Assembly: GCA_017526585.1 (NCBI GenBank)
Contig: JAFXRC010000028.1
Location: forward strand, 1-64,000
Length of the DNA: 64,000 bases
Direction: 5' to 3'
Source of the DNA: Fibrobacter sp.
GTDB lineage: Bacteria > Fibrobacterota > Fibrobacteria > Fibrobacterales > Fibrobacteraceae
Within the stretch, counting starts at the first letter, position 1. Every line of letters begins with the position of its first letter. Both the position numbers and the translations under genes were made by a program. Positions 60,509 to 64,000 of this stretch are shown piece after piece. Below the pieces are notes generated by a model. That model did not search any database. It was not told the origin of the DNA and saw only the letters and a program-made list of their open reading frames with translations.

Positions 60509-62521
60509 TTAAAGCCCGCGTTCGAGTGTATAATCCGAAATTTTGAGCAAAGTATCGAGAGTCGCTCCTAAATAGGTTTCTATGGAGCGACCTTCTTCGT
60601 CTTGTAATTTGCCGGTGAGTTCGTTTTCTTGGCGTAGATCGCTGTCGGCAAAGAGGTGCGTTTCTTGCATGGCTGGGAACCTTGCGATAAAGCGGTAACC
60701 GTTAAGCCCGATGGCCGCATAGCCGCCCGAATAGGATCCGAGGGAAAGCCCGGTACTACATCCTCTTAACAAATTATGTCCCATGAAAATGTTCGGTACG
60801 GCAAGGCCGGCAAGTTCAAGTACGGTGGGAGCGATGTCAATCTGCGCTGCGGTTGTCGTGTCGCGTACAGCATCAAGTCCCTTTCCATGAATAAAGAACG
60901 GGATCCAGCTGATGTTCGAATATCCGCCGCCACTCATCGTCGAGACTCCGTTTTCGCCCAGGGGGAATCCGTGGTCGGCCATGACGATTACGTAGGTATT
61001 CTTGTACCATTCCTCGTTTTCGATGGCGCGGATAAAGCGGCCTAGTTGCCTGTCGGCATAACCCATGGTCACGTTGATACGTTCCTGCAGGGGACGGTTC
61101 TTTTCTTCGTCGGTCATGCCTGCCGCAAAGTTGAACGGGTAATGGTTGGAACGTGTCATGAGGGTCGCGAGGAAGGGCTTGCCTTCTTTTGCGAGGGTGT
61201 CGCGGACGTATTCAATGGCGTTGTCCATGAAGGTGGAGTCGTCTTCGCGATTGCGGTTGTAGTGCTGCGCGGTGTACCACTTTGCCATCCATACGCCCAA
61301 GTTATCCCAGGCGGGATCCGCTGCAGACATGTAATGGGTGCTGTAGCCGTTTTCGGTGAGAACAGAAACAAAGCTCGGTATGGTTATGTGTGCAAGATCG
61401 GTGGCTTGTTGAAGATGGGAATGGTGGGGAATGCCGATATGCGTTGAAAGGACTCCTCCTGTTGTGGGAACGCCGCTGGTATGCATGCGCATCCATACGT
61501 GAGAATGGGCGGCGAGCGAGTCCATGAAGGGTGTGGGGGAGGGCTGAATTTGAGAATTCATGTAGCCCGTATTCAGACCACGTTCGGATTCCATGAGCAC
61601 TAGAATGAAGTTCGGTTTCATCTCGCGCTGTGTAGCCAGCTTTTCGCTGTTTACAAGTTCGGCGCTAGGAATACGGTATAGCGGGAGAGCATTTCCTTCC
61701 TTTGCGTCGGAGAAAGTCCAGTTGGAATCACCTTCCACCTGTTGCCATAAGTTCTGGTATGCGGTTCGGTAGGCGCTCAACTCGGCTTCGGTAAGACCGG
61801 GAGCTTTCTTTGCTCCAAACAGGTCATTGTATATCAGCGAAACGACCGGACGGAGTTTATCCATACGGGAACTGCCGGTCCATATAAAGTAAACGTACGA
61901 GTAAGAGGCAATGTAGAATACGAGCATCGCGATGACGGATTTTTTGATGTAGAAACCGTCAGTAGGACGGTACCACTTGCAAAGCAGCTTGTAGACTCCG
62001 TAAGTCAACGGGAGCATGAGCGCAAGTACGACGAACTGCAAGTAGGGTACAGAGAGGTCGTTTGCTACATAGTCGTAGAACACGACGATGGAAGAGGTGT
62101 CCTTGTAAGTGTCCACAAGACCGAAGGTCAGGTGTCCACCAAGGAAACGCTGTGTCTCGTTGTCGAGCAGCGTCAAGAGTAGAATGGCGCTGTGGAAAAT
62201 TCCATAAAGAACGGGTACGGTTCTTGCGACGATTTTTTTTGCGGTTTCGTTGCTTGCGGCAAATCGGTAGACGATGCCTCCCAAAATCAGGAACACTACC
62301 AGGGTGTTCGTAATCCACATAAAGTCGATGCAGACGGCATGGAAGATAAACCAGTCCGGCTTGCTTACGAACGGGAATCCGTAAGGGTTGCTGCGGAACA
62401 GGAGTAGGATGCGCAGGACAATGTGGGTTGCCCAGGCGGCAAGCGAAATCAGGACAAGGTTTTGGAATGGGGCTAGACCGCCTGCCAATTTCTTCAGGAT
62501 ATCAAGAACGCGAAGTTTCAT
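60509..62521 (-). CDS. LtaS/sulfatase-fold phosphotransferase-like protein (second)
   Basis: About 670 residues from ATG 62521. Five N-terminal helices (to about 235) then an alkaline-phosphatase-fold domain: FILVLMESERGLN (metal Glu), SGVPTTGGV with the candidate nucleophile Thr, TRSNHYPF, VIVMADHGFPLG (Asp-His). It belongs to the LTA synthase/phosphoglycerol transferase family. Sequence differs clearly from the 53.9-kb paralogue, so the two probably modify different targets. Its ATG abuts the start region of the LptC-like gene on the other strand. Confidence 0.88.
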   Translation of the reverse strand: MKLRVLDILKKLAGGLAPFQNLVLISLAAWATHIVLRILLLFRSNPYGFPFVSKPDWFIFHAVCIDFMWITNTLVVFLILGGIVYRFAASNETAKKIVARTVPVLYGIFHSAILLLTLLDNETQRFLGGHLTFGLVDTYKDTSSIVVFYDYVANDLSVPYLQFVVLALMLPLTYGVYKLLCKWYRPTDGFYIKKSVIAMLVFYIASYSYVYFIWTGSSRMDKLRPVVSLIYNDLFGAKKAPGLTEAELSAYRTAYQNLWQQVEGDSNWTFSDAKEGNALPLYRIPSAELVNSEKLATQREMKPNFILVLMESERGLNTGYMNSQIQPSPTPFMDSLAAHSHVWMRMHTSGVPTTGGVLSTHIGIPHHSHLQQATDLAHITIPSFVSVLTENGYSTHYMSAADPAWDNLGVWMAKWYTAQHYNRNREDDSTFMDNAIEYVRDTLAKEGKPFLATLMTRSNHYPFNFAAGMTDEEKNRPLQERINVTMGYADRQLGRFIRAIENEEWYKNTYVIVMADHGFPLGENGVSTMSGGGYSNISWIPFFIHGKGLDAVRDTTTAAQIDIAPTVLELAGLAVPNIFMGHNLLRGCSTGLSLGSYSGGYAAIGLNGYRFIARFPAMQETHLFADSDLRQENELTGKLQDEEGRSIETYLGATLDTLLKISDYTLERGL

Positions 62522-62545
62522 GTGTCTAAAATAGAAAATCAAATT

Positions 62546-63370
62546 ATGTATATTTGGCTCATGATTCTTCAAAAGTGGGCGTGGATACCTTTATTGCTGA
62601 TCGGTCTCATGTTGACCGCTTGCGAAGAAATTGAAGAAGAAAAGCCCTGGTTGCAGGTGGAACGCCCGGAAATGCTTTTTACGGACACCACCCTGATGGA
62701 CAGTTACGATAAGGGTGTGCTTGCCTGGAAACTCAAGACCGCCTATTTGGAACGTTGGGGTGACAAGGAAATCGTCTTTGTGCGTCCGGTGCTGGTCGAT
62801 ATTTATGATTCGCTTGGCGAACGCACGGCATTCTTGCGCGCCGATTCCGGTCGCATGGATTTGAAGTTCACCTATGTCTATGCCTACGGGCATGTGTACG
62901 CCTTGACTCCCAAGGGAGCCTCGGTTCGTTCCGATTCCTTGATATGGAACAAGAAAGACAATCTAGTCAAGACGGATAGCTATGTGCGCGTCGTAAGCGA
63001 AGAAGGCGATGTGCTGCAGGGGCAGGGCTTTGTAAGCGATGCCCACATGGACAATTGGCGCATTCTTTCCAATGTGACGGGTATTTTCCAGGATGCGGCT
63101 CGCCGCCTCAAGGAAGAAGACAAGACCCAGGCTAAGGAAATCGAGTCCCGCGATAGCGCTCAGGCGGTGAGGTCTTCTTCGTCGGTTGCGGCGAAGGTCG
63201 CTACTCCGGTTGCAAAAAGCTCTTCTGCGACAGCGTCCAAGCCTGCAAAGGCGACTCCGGATGCACCTGCCACGAAACAGGATTCGTTGGCAGAAAAGGC
63301 TCGCCGCAATGCCTTGAATGCGATTCGTGGAACTGTGCTACGCCCCAAAGCGAAGACGAGGAATGAATAG
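62546..63370 (+). CDS. LptC-like lipoprotein
   Basis: About 274 residues with a lipobox-like signal (LMLTAC). The body (LDSYDKGVLAWKLKT type strand, FVRPVLVDIYDSLGERTAFLRADSGRMDL, VYALTPKGASVRSDSLIW) has the repeating beta-strand pattern of LptC, the membrane-anchored member of the LPS transport bridge. A Ser/Ala/Lys-rich tail (about 215-260) is extra. GTG 62522 and ATG 62561 are alternative starts. The following OstA-like gene supports the assignment. Confidence 0.82.
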   Translation: MYIWLMILQKWAWIPLLLIGLMLTACEEIEEEKPWLQVERPEMLFTDTTLMDSYDKGVLAWKLKTAYLERWGDKEIVFVRPVLVDIYDSLGERTAFLRADSGRMDLKFTYVYAYGHVYALTPKGASVRSDSLIWNKKDNLVKTDSYVRVVSEEGDVLQGQGFVSDAHMDNWRILSNVTGIFQDAARRLKEEDKTQAKEIESRDSAQAVRSSSSVAAKVATPVAKSSSATASKPAKATPDAPATKQDSLAEKARRNALNAIRGTVLRPKAKTRNE

Positions 63371-63390
63371 TGGCGCCGCTGTGTAGAAAC

Positions 63391-64000
63391 ATGCGCAGGC
63401 TGTTGCCGCTATTGTTTGTCGCGCTCCTTGCGACCAGTGCCTTTGCGCAGTCGTCTCCCTTGATTATGAAGCACGCCGATAGCCTCGCGGTTGCAAGAAA
63501 GCGTGGAACGCTCTTGCTGCAGGGGCGCGTGCATTTTATCCACGACAGCATCCAGTTCCGTACGCAGCGCGCCTTCTGGCACAAGGATGCCGAAAGCGTG
63601 CAGTGCAGCGGCGGGTTCCTTTTCACACACCCGTCGGGCTATATTAAGGCGCAGAATGGCCACTACCAGAAGAAGGTGGGAATCGCTACGGCTTCGGGTG
63701 ATGTGCATGCGGGTGATTCGGCAAATTCCTACCTGTTTACCGGCGAATATCTGGAGTACGACCGCGAAAAAGAAATCCTCACGATGCCGCAGAAGCCGAA
63801 ACTCTACCAGTATGAAAAGCAGAAGAATGGAAAGATCGATACGGTGACTATTTCGGCAAGGCGCATTATCTACAACAAGAAGGAGGCCTTTGCGCAGGCG
63901 TTCGATTCGGTAAAGGTGACGCAGAACGATATGGTGGTCACTTGCGATACGGGCTTTTTTGACCGCAAGAACAACTGGCTCAGCATGAAGGGGCATCCGA
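63391..64000 (+). CDS. LptA/OstA-like protein (3' end outside window)
   Basis: The first 203 residues are visible, with no stop before the window ends. A Sec signal peptide (ending TSAFA) precedes a jelly-roll-like beta repeat: RGTLLLQGRVHFIHDSIQF, VQCSGGFLFTHPSGYIKAQNG, TASGDVHAGD, VTISARRIIYNKKEAFAQ. This is the OstA-type domain of LptA/LptD proteins that carry LPS across the periplasm. GTG 63370, overlapping the LptC-like stop, is an alternative start. Whether it is a short LptA or a longer protein cannot be seen. Confidence 0.82.
   Translation, partial: MRRLLPLLFVALLATSAFAQSSPLIMKHADSLAVARKRGTLLLQGRVHFIHDSIQFRTQRAFWHKDAESVQCSGGFLFTHPSGYIKAQNGHYQKKVGIATASGDVHAGDSANSYLFTGEYLEYDREKEILTMPQKPKLYQYEKQKNGKIDTVTISARRIIYNKKEAFAQAFDSVKVTQNDMVVTCDTGFFDRKNNWLSMKGHP

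Overview
The window reads as chromosomal DNA of a Fibrobacter-type bacterium (phylum Fibrobacterota). The evidence is: five genes or remnants carrying the Fibrobacter succinogenes major paralogous (FISUMP) domain behind acidic serine-rich linkers; secreted pectin- and xylan-active enzymes, some with C-terminal domains like type IX secretion (T9SS) sorting signals; a Gram-negative envelope gene set; and many lipoproteins with short lipoboxes. No phage, transposase, plasmid or CRISPR locus is visible, and no stretch over 300 bases lacks a gene.

Layout. 1-5.3 kb: two secreted pectin-degrading lyases, a PL11-type rhamnogalacturonan lyase (cut by the window start) and a PL1-type pectate lyase. 5.3-12.6 kb: a membrane-sensor PP2C phosphatase, purA, a Crp/Fnr regulator, a PASTA protein, a TPR lipoprotein and a LolB-like lipoprotein. 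12.7-24.6 kb: a surface-protein island with four intact FISUMP lipoproteins, a large M6-peptidase-like protein whose zinc motif is destroyed, an FGE/SUMF1-like lipoprotein without the catalytic cysteines, an NlpE-like lipoprotein, a LytTR response regulator and a broken FISUMP gene. 24.6-33.3 kb: signal peptidase I, an Ig-like lipoprotein, a DnaQ-DinG fusion helicase, a degenerate GGDEF membrane protein and a phosphohexomutase. 33.4-38.7 kb (mostly minus strand): a CE1-type esterase, a small heat shock protein with a near-perfect sigma-54 promoter, a TolC-like protein, tRNA-Val(CAC), a PtsN-like protein and a type I 3-dehydroquinate dehydratase. 38.7-42.8 kb: the run clpP-ftsY-lipoprotein-thioredoxin-like-GT2-outer membrane protein behind a clear sigma-70-type promoter. 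42.8-48.2 kb: a lipoprotein, a class A penicillin-binding protein, tRNA-Ser(GCT) and a small coiled-coil membrane protein.

48.2-64 kb is a cell-surface glycan region. Three GC3-rich minus-strand genes (RpiB-like, IspD/TarI-like cytidylyltransferase, HisC/CobD-like PLP enzyme) lie head to head with a flippase, a LicD transferase, a GT8-like glycosyltransferase and an LtaS/sulfatase-fold phosphotransferase. These are followed by a beta-propeller protein, an RND/MMPL exporter, a GT4 glycosyltransferase, a second LtaS-like enzyme, and LptC- and LptA/OstA-like proteins. Together they suggest assembly and export of a glycolipid or polysaccharide carrying phospho-linked, possibly amino-alcohol, substituents. 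This is the best candidate here for an undescribed pathway. All functions are inferred from reading motifs; no database search was run.
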